From positions 1 through 20,648 of the forward strand of contig DAOLPD010000035.1 in NCBI GenBank assembly GCA_035417425.1: a stretch of 20,648 nucleotides of DNA, in the 5' to 3' direction. The notes beneath the pieces were generated by a model that saw nothing but the letters and a program-made list of their open reading frames with translations, searched no databases and had not been told where the DNA came from. Shown here piece by piece: positions 1-6,720 of the stretch; position 1 is the first letter of the stretch, and every line of letters begins with the position of its first letter. A program made the position numbers and the translations under genes. This stretch comes from BRH-c25 sp035417425 (GTDB lineage: Bacteria; Bacillota; Clostridia; Lutisporales; Lutisporaceae).

Positions 1-553
1 ATAGGATGTTATCTGCCTGGGTCACACAGATATGATGAATTGATTGTTTCTTTTTTATCAGTGGAGTAATTACTTTATCCATATACTGAAGCTCATCTTC
101 GGTATATGAAAGACCTGACCGGCAGTCAATTAGTTTGGACCGATAATCTTGGTTAGCAGGTATAGTCCGGTAAAAATATTTGGTCAGAACGCAATTATAG
201 ATTAGCTTACAATTGTTACAAACATAAGGAGGTTTCGAAAGGGAGGGACAGTGTTCTTCCTGAAACTCTGAACAAAATGCATTGCATCTTTTACAGTAAC
301 GGCAGAAATTGTGTTTACACTGAGGCTGATCACATAAACCACTTATGGTGCATGTTTTCCTATGTATACACTTGTTAGGTATGCGTCTGGCAGCACCTGC
401 AGTCAAGCGTATGCGGCGATTTCGAACTTCCTTGGAAATAGTAGAAGGATCCTTATCAAGATGATGCGCAATCTGACGGAATGAATGACCGGCATTCAGG
501 CAGGTGTGAATATAACTGCGGTCATCCAGGGTTAAGTGCTTATGATTAGGCAT
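1..553 (-). CDS. IS30-family transposase, N-terminal part (runs off the window)
   Basis: Translating from the ATG at 553 towards position 1 gives 184 codons without a stop. The protein begins MPNHKHLTLDDRSYIHTCL and continues with HSFRQIAHHLDKDPSTISKE, the N-terminal helix-turn-helix typical of IS30 transposases, which binds the element's inverted repeats. Residues ~75-135 are very rich in cysteine (about 11 in 60 residues, ending PPYVCNNC), a segment I recall from many Firmicute IS30 proteins; it probably forms a zinc-binding fold. The catalytic DDE core would lie beyond the window edge, so I cannot say whether the gene is intact. The start is supported by AAAGGAG eight bases upstream. Upstream lies a TATAAT-like box (rc of 606-611). 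Confidence 0.88.
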   Translation of the reverse strand, partial: MPNHKHLTLDDRSYIHTCLNAGHSFRQIAHHLDKDPSTISKEVRNRRIRLTAGAARRIPNKCIHRKTCTISGLCDQPQCKHNFCRYCKRCNAFCSEFQEEHCPSLSKPPYVCNNCKLIYNCVLTKYFYRTIPANQDYRSKLIDCRSGLSYTEDELQYMDKVITPLIKKKQSIHHICVTQADNIL

Positions 554-613
554 AGCTAGCGCTCCTTTCATACACTAACTTGCTCAGGTAACATCATACA
601 TCATAATTATAGA

Positions 614-642
614 GGGTTGCACTATCAAATGAAAGTAAAAGT
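614..642. repeat. Predicted terminal inverted repeat of the IS30 element
   Basis: Read on the minus strand, towards the transposase, this stretch contains CATTTGATAGTGCAACC, which resembles the GCAAC-containing end of IS30 as I remember it. It lies 60-90 bases upstream of the transposase start, where an IS30 end is expected. The partner repeat is outside the window, so the exact boundary is not fixed. Confidence 0.4.
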
Positions 643-756
643 TATCTGAATATAGGTAATATAGGGCTTAAGAATAGCTAATAACAGGGTGAAAAACTTT
701 TTATCTGAAGTATGGGTGGGCTCCGGAGAAAAATACGAAGTATCATATAATTGTAC

Positions 757-829
757 GATTAAATTCTACATCTGTATTTGCATGATTAAATTCTATAGTT
801 TGCTAAGTAAGGGTAGAACTTAATTCTGC
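757..829. repeat. Three spaced repeats resembling an IS21-type element end
   Basis: GATTAAATTCTAC (757-769) and GATTAAATTCTAT (784-796) are near-identical and 27 bases apart. A weaker third copy, GAACTTAATTCTGC, lies at 816-829. Read on the minus strand the block begins TGCAGAATTAAG and repeats TAGAATTTAATC followed by a CAA-containing string. Multiple spaced terminal repeats beginning with TG are a feature of IS21-family ends. No IS21 transposase or helper gene is present here, so this would be a remnant or a solo end. Confidence 0.4.
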
Positions 830-873
830 AATTTAAGATATAAAATTTAATCTAAAAAACTTTCAAAGACCTA

Positions 874-907
874 TTGACATACTGACTGAAATGTGATACT
901 CTATAAT
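874..907 (+). promoter_or_regulatory. Candidate sigma-A-type promoter
   Basis: A perfect -35 box TTGACA lies at 874-879. A perfect TATAAT at 902-907 is too far away (22 bases). The usable -10 may instead be TACTCT (897-902, spacing 17) or GATACT (895-900) preceded by TG. A terminator follows about 110 bases downstream, with no open reading frame in between. Confidence 0.5.
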
Positions 908-1019
908 AGGTGTATTGTGTGCTGACACAAATTTGCCGTATCTTATAATATACCACTTTAAAGCGTAAAAAGCAATAGATTTACTATTCCGGAGCGATAT
1001 TTATATTCGCTTTTTTTAT
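908..1019 (+). ncRNA. Candidate small RNA between a promoter and a terminator
   Basis: The stretch starts just after a promoter-like sequence and ends at an intrinsic terminator, giving a transcript of about 110 nt. It holds no plausible coding frame with a ribosome binding site. Near the 5' end TTGTGT-GCTG-ACACAA forms a six-pair hairpin. I do not recognise it as 6S, SRP, tmRNA or a known riboswitch. It could also be the remains of a leader whose gene was lost. Confidence 0.3.
993..1019 (+). terminator. Intrinsic terminator (plus strand)
   Basis: AGCGA (993-997) pairs with TCGCT (1007-1011). TAT/ATA adds three more pairs around a short loop with one bulged base. A run of seven T follows directly (1011-1017). 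Confidence 0.65.
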
Positions 1020-1039
1020 TTGTTCATTATAAATAAAAC

Positions 1040-1098
1040 AAAAAACTGAATATAATGCATCGGATTAAACACAAGTAAAACCCTTGCATTATATTCAG
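1040..1098 (-). terminator. Terminator of the LiaF-like gene (minus strand)
   Basis: CTGAATATAATGCA (1046-1059) and TGCATTATATTCAG (1085-1098) are perfect 14-base inverted copies with a 25-base loop. On the minus strand the hairpin is followed by TTTTTTGTTTTATTT. It lies about 110 bases beyond the stop of the gene at 1206-1703. Confidence 0.7.
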
Positions 1099-1134
1099 CA
1101 GCCTTTATTGGTTATGAAAGAGTGTATATGTAAA

Positions 1135-1207
1135 CAGCCGGTACTTATAAACGCAACATGGCTTCCAACTGCCCGAAGCTGTATTGGTTTGGGCCGGCTG
1201 GTTTTTT
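1135..1207. other. Nested hairpin next to the LiaF-like gene's stop codon
   Basis: CAGCCGG (1135-1141) pairs with CCGGCTG (1194-1200), and inside it GCTTC (1161-1165) pairs with GAAGC (1175-1179). On the plus strand the outer stem is followed by GTTTTTTAA, so it could end plus-strand transcripts. On the minus strand it is a structured 3' untranslated region lying before the 1040-1098 terminator. Confidence 0.4.
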
Positions 1208-1703
1208 AACCGTTGCTTCTCCTGTTGTCCTTTCTTGTAATTATAACTATTCCGATTATTATCAGTATAATGGGAACCAGATAATTCTTAATATCAAATC
1301 TCATATATGCCCTCAACAATGATGAAAGTCCTATTCCTCCAAGGATACCCACCGGTATAAGCAGCCCCTTGTCACGGTTTCCGAAAAGGTACAGCTCAAA
1401 AAGCCCAATTGCAATACCTATCAGGAATAACGGCCAAAGATCGGACATAATATGCCACCCGAAGAAAACATTGGCATAGAACAGCGCTCCATACGTAGTC
1501 AGTATGCCCCCCGGTACAAGTATGCCGGGATTCTTGTCAATACCCGTAAAAAATGCAAAATGCATATATATTCCGGGAACCAGCAGTGCTAATGGCCATA
1601 TGTAGTTCCATGAAAAATTCAGATAGCCAAGATTTGACATAAGAAACAATACTCCCAATGCTATTAAAACTGCTCCGATTATTATATTAGAATTTCTATT
1701 CAT
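1206..1703 (-). CDS. LiaI/LiaF-like small integral membrane protein
   Basis: A 165-residue, very hydrophobic protein with about five to six membrane segments (residues ~5-24, 33-52, 63-81, 86-105, 113-130, 139-156) and a short basic tail. The opening segment, with LIALGVLFLMSNLGYLNF followed by IWPLALLVPGI, matches the LiaI-LiaF-like transmembrane region found in proteins of the cell-envelope stress response. There is no extra C-terminal domain as in full LiaF, so this is the stand-alone membrane form and its role is unknown. The ATG at 1703 is chosen because GAGGAGG lies about seven bases upstream; a TTG five codons earlier would overlap that site. It is transcribed divergently from the cyclo-ligase gene. 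Confidence 0.75.
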   Translation of the reverse strand: MNRNSNIIIGAVLIALGVLFLMSNLGYLNFSWNYIWPLALLVPGIYMHFAFFTGIDKNPGILVPGGILTTYGALFYANVFFGWHIMSDLWPLFLIGIAIGLFELYLFGNRDKGLLIPVGILGGIGLSSLLRAYMRFDIKNYLVPIILIIIGIVIITRKDNRRSNG

Positions 1704-1745
1704 GATATTCCTCCTCAACTGCTCTTCAATAATTACCTTCTAACT

Positions 1746-1774
1746 AATATACGGAAGCCTCAGGCAAATGTCTG
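1746..1774 (-). promoter_or_regulatory. Candidate promoter of the LiaF-like gene
   Basis: On the minus strand, CAGACA (rc of 1769-1774) and TATATT (rc of 1746-1751) are 17 bases apart, some 45 bases upstream of the ATG at 1703. The -35 match is 4 of 6. Confidence 0.4.
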
Positions 1775-1815
1775 ATGGAAATTCATATTTACCTCTGTTA
1801 TATTAATAATAGTAC

Positions 1816-1821
1816 TATAAT
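1816..1821 (+). promoter_or_regulatory. Candidate -10 box for the cyclo-ligase/chromate operon
   Basis: A perfect TATAAT lies 33 bases before the predicted ATG at 1855. I see no good -35 at the standard spacing; TTTACC at 1788-1793 is too distant. Confidence 0.3.
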
Positions 1822-1854
1822 TACTATGAGAATCCCTATGAGATGGAGGAACAC

Positions 1855-2439
1855 ATGAAGGATGCTTTAAGGAGACAAATACTGCAGGTCAGGAACAAAT
1901 TATACGCAGAGGAGGTATTATTCCTCAGCGAAAAAATCTTCCAAAATTTAAGCAAAAACAGTTTTTTCAATAATTCAGCCCACATAATGGTATATCTTGA
2001 TTTTAAGAATGAGGTAAAGACTGATTTTATTATAGATTATTGCCTTGAGAAGAATAAGAAAGTGTATGTTCCTATTTGCATACCGGAGACTCATGAGCTC
2101 TGTATTTCAAGGATTACAAGCCTTGAGGAGCTTCAATCGGGCCATTTCGGCATACGGGAGCCAAAATCGGAATACATAAGACTGTCAAACAGCAGCGTTG
2201 TGGATCTGGTACTCGTTCCGGGAGTAGCCTTTGACAGTTCCGGAAATAGAATAGGCTTTGGAGGGGGCTATTATGACAGGTTCATGAGGCGTCTTGAGCC
2301 GGGGGTCATTAAGGCTGCTCTCGCTTATTCCTTTCAGATTGCGGATACCATTCCTTCAGGCCAATACGACATACCCATGGATTATATAGTAACTGAGAAA
2401 TGCACTATAAGCTGCACTGCCAGCAACAAACCGAGGTGA
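1855..2439 (+). CDS. 5-formyltetrahydrofolate cyclo-ligase (methenyl-THF synthetase family)
   Basis: A 194-residue cytoplasmic enzyme that uses ATP to convert 5-formyltetrahydrofolate to 5,10-methenyltetrahydrofolate, returning a dead-end folate to the one-carbon pool. The family signature is clear: VLVPGVAFDSSGNRIGFGGG followed by YYDRF (residues ~118-142) forms the nucleotide- and folate-binding loop, and the N-terminal KDALRRQILQVRNKL helix is typical. The length fits the family (about 180-200). An ATG four codons upstream (1843) is in frame but lies just before GGAGG; that site is five bases ahead of the ATG at 1855, which I therefore prefer. The chromate transporter gene starts four bases after its stop, so they are probably one transcript. 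Confidence 0.9.
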   Translation: MKDALRRQILQVRNKLYAEEVLFLSEKIFQNLSKNSFFNNSAHIMVYLDFKNEVKTDFIIDYCLEKNKKVYVPICIPETHELCISRITSLEELQSGHFGIREPKSEYIRLSNSSVVDLVLVPGVAFDSSGNRIGFGGGYYDRFMRRLEPGVIKAALAYSFQIADTIPSGQYDIPMDYIVTEKCTISCTASNKPR

Positions 2440-2443
2440 TATT

Positions 2444-2977
2444 ATGCTGATAGATATTTTCCTGACATTTTTCAAGATAGGCTCCTTTACAATAGGAGGA
2501 GGTTATGCAATGCTTCCCATTATTCAAAGGGAAGTTGTCGACAACAAAAAATGGCTTGGCGAGGAAGAATTTCTGGATTCCATTGCAGTAACCAACAGCC
2601 TTCCGGGCCCTTTGGCCATAAACTGTGCTACCTTTGTCGGCTACAAAACAGCAGGCTATGCGGGAGCGGCTGCAGCCGCCCTTGGAGCAGTCATGCCCTC
2701 CTTCCTGATAATACTTGTAATAGCTGTGTTTTTTACATCTTTCAGGGAAAACCCGATTGTTGAGCATGTATTCTCAGGGATAAGGCCGGCTGTAGTTGCA
2801 CTTATTGCTTATGCTTTGTTCAAGCTGGTAAAATCAATGGGCATTAATCCGTTTAACATATCCGTCTCCATTGCGGTACTGCTGCTTATTTTACTTTTTA
2901 ATTTTCACCCTATAGTAACTATAGTAATATGCGGCGCCCTCGGATTTTTCCTTTATAGAAAGGAGGAAAAACAATGA
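2444..2977 (+). CDS. Chromate transporter, short CHR subunit (first of pair)
   Basis: A 177-residue membrane protein consisting of a single CHR domain. The diagnostic N-terminal motif FKIGSFTIGGGYAMLPIIQ is followed by PGPLAINCATFVGYK (residues ~50-64), both characteristic of the chromate ion transporter family. About five to six membrane segments follow. Full-length ChrA fuses two such domains; here they are separate genes, and short CHR proteins are known to work as pairs. The start has GAGGTGAT upstream. The stop overlaps the start of the next gene (ATGA), implying translational coupling. Substrates in this organism are unknown; chromate or sulfate-like anion movement is inferred from the family. 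Confidence 0.88.
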   Translation: MLIDIFLTFFKIGSFTIGGGYAMLPIIQREVVDNKKWLGEEEFLDSIAVTNSLPGPLAINCATFVGYKTAGYAGAAAAALGAVMPSFLIILVIAVFFTSFRENPIVEHVFSGIRPAVVALIAYALFKLVKSMGINPFNISVSIAVLLLILLFNFHPIVTIVICGALGFFLYRKEEKQ

Positions 2978-3504
2978 CTGCTTTATTGAAGCTTTTTCTG
3001 GTCTTCCTGAAAATAGGGGCCTTCAGCTTCGGGGGAGGATATGCAGTGCTTGCCCTGATACAGAAAGAAGTAATCGAGGGCAGCGGTTGGATTTCACCGA
3101 AGGACTTTATTGATATAGTTGCCATTGCGGAAATGACTCCGGGGCCGATTGCCGTTAATTCATCAACCTTTGTGGGCTACAAGGTAGGTGCTGTTGCAGG
3201 ATCAGCCGTTGCCACCCTTGGAGTAGTGCTTATTCCTATAACGATTACACTGATCGTATCGGTTTACTATAATAAATTCAAGCACCTGAAGCAGGTCAAT
3301 TGGGTCATCAAAGGAATTCGGCCTGCAGTATTGGGGCTTATTGCAGCTGCCTGCATAAAAATAGCATGGGCTTCAATTGTAGATATCAAGGGAATTTTAA
3401 TCGCTTTATTGACTTTTTTCGGAGTCTGGAAGCTTAAGATAAACCCGATTATTTCTATTCTTGCATCAGGAGTTCTCGGAGTCATACTCTACGGAGTTAT
3501 TTAG
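2974..3504 (+). CDS. Chromate transporter, short CHR subunit (second of pair)
   Basis: A 176-residue partner of the preceding gene with the same domain: FLKIGAFSFGGGYAVLALIQ near the N terminus and MTPGPIAVNSSTFVGYKVG at ~51-69. The two proteins clearly come from one ancestral duplication but are quite diverged, as expected if they have opposite membrane orientations and assemble as a heterodimer. AAAGGAGG lies upstream and the ATG overlaps the previous stop by four bases. A strong terminator follows at 3526-3566, closing the cyclo-ligase/CHR operon. Confidence 0.88.
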   Translation: MTALLKLFLVFLKIGAFSFGGGYAVLALIQKEVIEGSGWISPKDFIDIVAIAEMTPGPIAVNSSTFVGYKVGAVAGSAVATLGVVLIPITITLIVSVYYNKFKHLKQVNWVIKGIRPAVLGLIAAACIKIAWASIVDIKGILIALLTFFGVWKLKINPIISILASGVLGVILYGVI

Positions 3505-3525
3505 ATTTAACATCAAACTGCAGCC

Positions 3526-3566
3526 AAAAAACCGGAATCATGTGAACATGCTTCCGGTTTTTGTTT
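3526..3566 (+). terminator. Intrinsic terminator after the CHR pair
   Basis: CCGGAA (3532-3537) pairs with TTCCGG (3552-3557), CATG/CATG pairs inside, and TTTTTGTTTT follows. The left arm is preceded by six A, so the hairpin could work on both strands. Confidence 0.8.
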
Positions 3567-3647
3567 TAAACCGCTGTTCTTTTGTCAATAATATATATGC
3601 CGTGAAAAAGATTTACCACTATATACTTCATGGAAAGAGGTGATTCA

Positions 3648-4652
3648 GTGGCTGTCAAAGTAGGCATTCCCCGGGGAATGTATTTTTATAAGTATTATCC
3701 ATTCATGCAATCCTTCCTTACCGAACTGGGAGCAGAAGTTGTCCCATCTCCCGAAACTACAAAGGAAATACTTGATAAGGGCGTGCTGTACAGCATAGAC
3801 GATGCATGCCTTCCTGTGAAGGTGCTCCACGGTCATGCATACAGCCTGAGAGATAAGGCGGATTGCATCCTTATACCACGACTTACAAGCGTGTCGAAGG
3901 GTGAATATATATGCCCCAAATTCGGAGGCCTTCCGGAAATGGTGAAATACTCAGTCCCGGATCTGCCGCCTGTAATTGATACCGAAATAAATCTTATAAG
4001 GAGCAGAAACAGTCTGGTTCAAGGGCTGTTTAAATTAGCTTTTGCACTTAAGTTCAGGAATCCGGTAAAAATAAACAAAAGTATAGATAAAGCATTTAAA
4101 GCACATAAAGAGTTCAAAGCAGCGGTACAGGAAGGCAATACTCCGGACTGCATAATAAAAGGCATATCTCCCGTTCCATATAAGGCCAGGGCCAGAATAG
4201 GGCTTATCGGGCACCCTTATCTTCTGTACGACAGCTTTGTCAACATGAACCTTATAAGAAAGCTGAGGGAGCGTGGCATAGAAGTAATAACTCCTGACAT
4301 GATCGATCCTCATATAATAAATGAGCTTTGTCAGGAGCTTTCAAAAAGAATGTTCTGGAGCAGCGGCAAAAGCCTCATCGGAAGCGCATTGTTCATAATG
4401 GACAACGGCTCTTTCAACGGAATGCTTGCTCTGACCGCCTTCGGCTGCGGAATAGATTCTCTGGTCGGAGAGTATATCGAAAAGCAGGCACGAAGATATT
4501 ATAAGAAACCATACATGGTGTTGAATATTGATGAGCATACAGGGGATACCAGCTTCAACACCAGAATAGAAGCTTTTTTTGATTTGTTGGATTGGAGGAG
4601 TGCAGATGAGACTTACATACCCGCACATGGGAGAAGCATATATAGCAGTTAA
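3648..4652 (+). CDS. Acyl-CoA dehydratase activase-related protein (DUF2229/HgdB-like), first of pair
   Basis: A 334-residue protein related to the group annotated as activase-related proteins of the 2-hydroxyacyl-CoA dehydratase system. Visible family features are KVGIPRGMYFYKYYPF at the N terminus, DDACLPVKVLHGH (Cys54), the context of Cys73, YICPKFGG (Cys89) and the C-terminal DEHTGDTSFNTRIEAFFD. The cysteines are candidates for an iron-sulfur cluster, as in HgdB. The likely start is GTG at 3648, six bases after AGAGGTGAT; the in-frame ATG at 3630 lies before that site. Its 3' end overlaps the next gene by 47 bases. No ATPase activase or dehydratase alpha subunit is encoded nearby, so the substrate is unknown. 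Confidence 0.75.
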   Translation: MAVKVGIPRGMYFYKYYPFMQSFLTELGAEVVPSPETTKEILDKGVLYSIDDACLPVKVLHGHAYSLRDKADCILIPRLTSVSKGEYICPKFGGLPEMVKYSVPDLPPVIDTEINLIRSRNSLVQGLFKLAFALKFRNPVKINKSIDKAFKAHKEFKAAVQEGNTPDCIIKGISPVPYKARARIGLIGHPYLLYDSFVNMNLIRKLRERGIEVITPDMIDPHIINELCQELSKRMFWSSGKSLIGSALFIMDNGSFNGMLALTAFGCGIDSLVGEYIEKQARRYYKKPYMVLNIDEHTGDTSFNTRIEAFFDLLDWRSADETYIPAHGRSIYSS

Positions 4653-5700
4653 GAGCCTTATGGACGATATAGGGGTGGAAAGCGTCATACCGGCATTCAC
4701 TACCAGCTCCACCCTGAGGCTTGGCTCTTCCTTATCACCGGAAGCAGTATGCATGCCGTACAAGATAATGCTTGGAAATTACATAAACAGTATCAAGGCC
4801 GGAGCTGATACCATTCTTATAACCGGAAGCTGCGGCCCCTGCAGGTTTGGCTATTACGGCCCCCTGCAGAAACAGGCATTATGGGAGGCAGGTTATAAAG
4901 ATACAGATATGATAATACTTGACCCTCCCAGGGAAGGGTATCAGAAATTTCTTGAAGCATTAAAAAAAGTAGCGGGAAAAAACAGCGGAAGAATCATACC
5001 GTCTTTTATCAATGCATACAAAGTATGCTGCGAATTGGACAGTATGAATGAACTGCTTTATTATATCAGGCCGCGAGCCTTCAATAAAGCTGAATTGCGA
5101 AGAATCATGCATGAGTTCAAAAACGATGTGATGGCTGTAAAGGGATCAGGCCAAATGCTGGAGTTGATACATGACACCAAAAACCGAATAAGAGGAATTG
5201 ACATTGACAAAAGCTTCAAACCTTTAAAAATAGGAATTATCGGAGAGATATATACCATAATCGAACCTTTCTCTAATCTCCATGCGGAGGAAAGGCTGGG
5301 AGACCTGGGCGTAGAGGTACACCGATCAATGACGGTAAAGGATTGGGCACGCAATAATGTTATACTTCCCGCCACGGGTAGGAAGGGATATAAGCTGGAA
5401 AAGAAATTGGCAAAGCCCTACCTGCCTGCTCTTATAGGAGGGCATACCCAGCAGTGCATCGGCCATGCTGTGCATTATGCAAAAACAGGCTATGACGGGC
5501 TTGTGCAAATTTATCCCATGACCTGTATGCCGGAAATAGTATCCCGTTCGATTCTTTCACAGGTGGAAAAGGATTATAATATACCTATACTGTACCTTAT
5601 TGTTGATGAGCAGACAGGAGAAGCAGGCTTCCAGACCCGACTGGAGGCTTTTGTGGACTATGTAAATGCCAGGCACGGGGCACGAGGCATCAGGCACTAG
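4606..5700 (+). CDS. Acyl-CoA dehydratase activase-related protein (HgdB-like), second of pair
   Basis: A 364-residue paralog-like partner of the preceding gene. It has MRLTYPHMGEAYIAVKSLM, SPEAVCMPYKIMLGNYI (Cys49), GSCGPCRFGYYGP (Cys76, Cys79), GGHTQQCIGHA (Cys284), PMTCMPEIVSRS (Cys307) and DEQTGEAGFQTRLEAFVDYV. The shared C-terminal DE-TG---F-TR-EAF signature with the first protein supports a two-subunit complex with an iron-sulfur centre. The ATG at 4606 is chosen because GGAGG lies seven bases upstream; it sits inside the end of the previous gene, implying coupled translation. The stop overlaps the stop of the convergent prsW gene, with no terminator between them. The biochemical role is not established for this subgroup, to my knowledge. 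Confidence 0.75.
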   Translation: MRLTYPHMGEAYIAVKSLMDDIGVESVIPAFTTSSTLRLGSSLSPEAVCMPYKIMLGNYINSIKAGADTILITGSCGPCRFGYYGPLQKQALWEAGYKDTDMIILDPPREGYQKFLEALKKVAGKNSGRIIPSFINAYKVCCELDSMNELLYYIRPRAFNKAELRRIMHEFKNDVMAVKGSGQMLELIHDTKNRIRGIDIDKSFKPLKIGIIGEIYTIIEPFSNLHAEERLGDLGVEVHRSMTVKDWARNNVILPATGRKGYKLEKKLAKPYLPALIGGHTQQCIGHAVHYAKTGYDGLVQIYPMTCMPEIVSRSILSQVEKDYNIPILYLIVDEQTGEAGFQTRLEAFVDYVNARHGARGIRH

Positions 5701-6404
5701 AAACGGTCATCAGTGTCATCGGCATATTCTTCCGGCCTATCCTTAAACTGTGAGGATTCCACCAGTTCGTCCACATGCCTGAGGCTTCTTTTCCAGAGAT
5801 ACAACATATACGGTATAAAAAGCACCAGCAAATACAGTTTCTGAGAAAGCAATATAAAATCATATATCCCATGAAGCAATACGGGAATAATAAGTCCCAG
5901 TATGATATACTTTCGTCTGTACTGTGGCTTTGCAAATCTGGCAATGCCCAGGTAATATCCCATTGCCACGGCAAAAAGGGCATGAGCCGGTACGGCAGTC
6001 AGGGATCTCACAATTGCCGTACTAAAACCGGTGGAAAGCACATATGCAAGATTTTCGACGGTAGCAAAGCCAAGGGAAATGAACACGGAGTATACTATTC
6101 CATCGTACATTTCGTTGAAATCCCTATGTTTCCATATGTATAAGAAAAAGAACAGAAACTTGGAAGATTCCTCCACAAGTCCCGCCACCACAAAAGCAGT
6201 ATAAACGGCGGCAAGCAGATTGGCCTCCGCTATATCATATACATTCAGGGACAATTCTATAAAAAGTACCGGGACAACAAGCCCTCCCCCCATAAGAAAC
6301 GCTTTCAGAAGCAGTTTTCTGGGTTCCTTTTCATATTTATCCCTTGTGTAAAAGTAGTACAATAAAGCGGCGGACGGGGCAACGGCGGCAGCCAGCAAAA
6401 GCAT
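5697..6404 (-). CDS. prsW: PrsW-family intramembrane protease
   Basis: A 235-residue integral membrane protein with about seven hydrophobic segments. The PrsW motifs are all present: VEESSK (Glu78, Glu79, Lys82), FATVENLAY (Glu117, Asn118), AVPAHALFAVAMGYYLG (His141) and LLHGIYDF (His178, Asp182). PrsW makes the first cut in anti-sigma factors (RsiW in B. subtilis), releasing an extracytoplasmic-function sigma factor in response to envelope stress. No sigma/anti-sigma pair lies in the window, so the substrate is unknown. The ATG at 6404 follows AAGGAGG by seven bases. The acidic C-terminal tail (EEYADDTDDRF) is cytoplasmic or variable. It lies downstream of the palindromic element, and its stop overlaps that of the convergent dehydratase-like gene. 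Confidence 0.88.
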   Translation of the reverse strand: MLLLAAAVAPSAALLYYFYTRDKYEKEPRKLLLKAFLMGGGLVVPVLFIELSLNVYDIAEANLLAAVYTAFVVAGLVEESSKFLFFFLYIWKHRDFNEMYDGIVYSVFISLGFATVENLAYVLSTGFSTAIVRSLTAVPAHALFAVAMGYYLGIARFAKPQYRRKYIILGLIIPVLLHGIYDFILLSQKLYLLVLFIPYMLYLWKRSLRHVDELVESSQFKDRPEEYADDTDDRF

Positions 6405-6417
6405 CAATACTCCTCCT

Positions 6418-6720
6418 TAGAAGAATAATGCGTCGGGCCTGAAGTTTGCATAACCCTCCGCAAGAGACAGTATAGTATATCGAGGCACACGGATTATGAT
6501 TTTGACAGGCCTACTGCAATGCCTTTGGAAAAGTTCTAACGGTGCCAAAAGGCCCTCCATGACCCGAGACACCTAAGCCGGCCTCCTGCCGGCTTCACGA
6601 ACTTTTTACCAAAGCCATATCAGAGGCCTGTTGCCAAAATGCATAAAAGTGTGCCCTGCTATACTATACAAGCTCTTGCTTGGTTATGCAATCTAACAAT
6701 TATGCCGCACTATTCTTTTA
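6418..6720. repeat. ~300-base imperfect palindrome (MITE-like or structured element)
   Basis: The space between the methyltransferase and prsW is almost entirely one imperfect inverted repeat with arms of about 135 bases. Matched blocks in order (left / right arm): AAGAATA-TGCG (6422-6432 / 6706-6716), TTGCATAACC (6446-6455 / 6682-6691), GTATAGTATA (6470-6479 / 6660-6669), GGCACAC (6484-6490 / 6649-6655), ACAGGCCT (6505-6512 / 6624-6631) and AAAAGTTC (6529-6536 / 6599-6606). Near the centre AAGCCGGC-CTCCT-GCCGGCTT (6575-6595) is a perfect eight-pair hairpin. The right arm overlaps the last codons of the methyltransferase; the left arm abuts the prsW ribosome binding site. There is no coding frame. 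An RNA from either strand would fold into one long rod. Confidence 0.75.

Noticed and set aside
1135..1200. Possible cyclic-di-GMP riboswitch (CCCAAACC and GCAGTTGG on the minus strand)
   Set aside because: The conserved GEMM core strings are absent and the region lies after a stop codon rather than before a gene.
2405..2767. 120-codon open frame on the minus strand
   Set aside because: Overlaps the end of the cyclo-ligase gene and the CHR gene; a Cys-rich shadow product.
3630..3650. ATG at 3630 as start of the first dehydratase-like gene
   Set aside because: The AGAGGTGAT ribosome binding site lies downstream of it and points to GTG 3648, where family similarity begins.
6418..6720. Possible CRISPR array or tRNA in the repeat region
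   Set aside because: The repeats are inverted, not direct and regularly spaced, and there is no cloverleaf.
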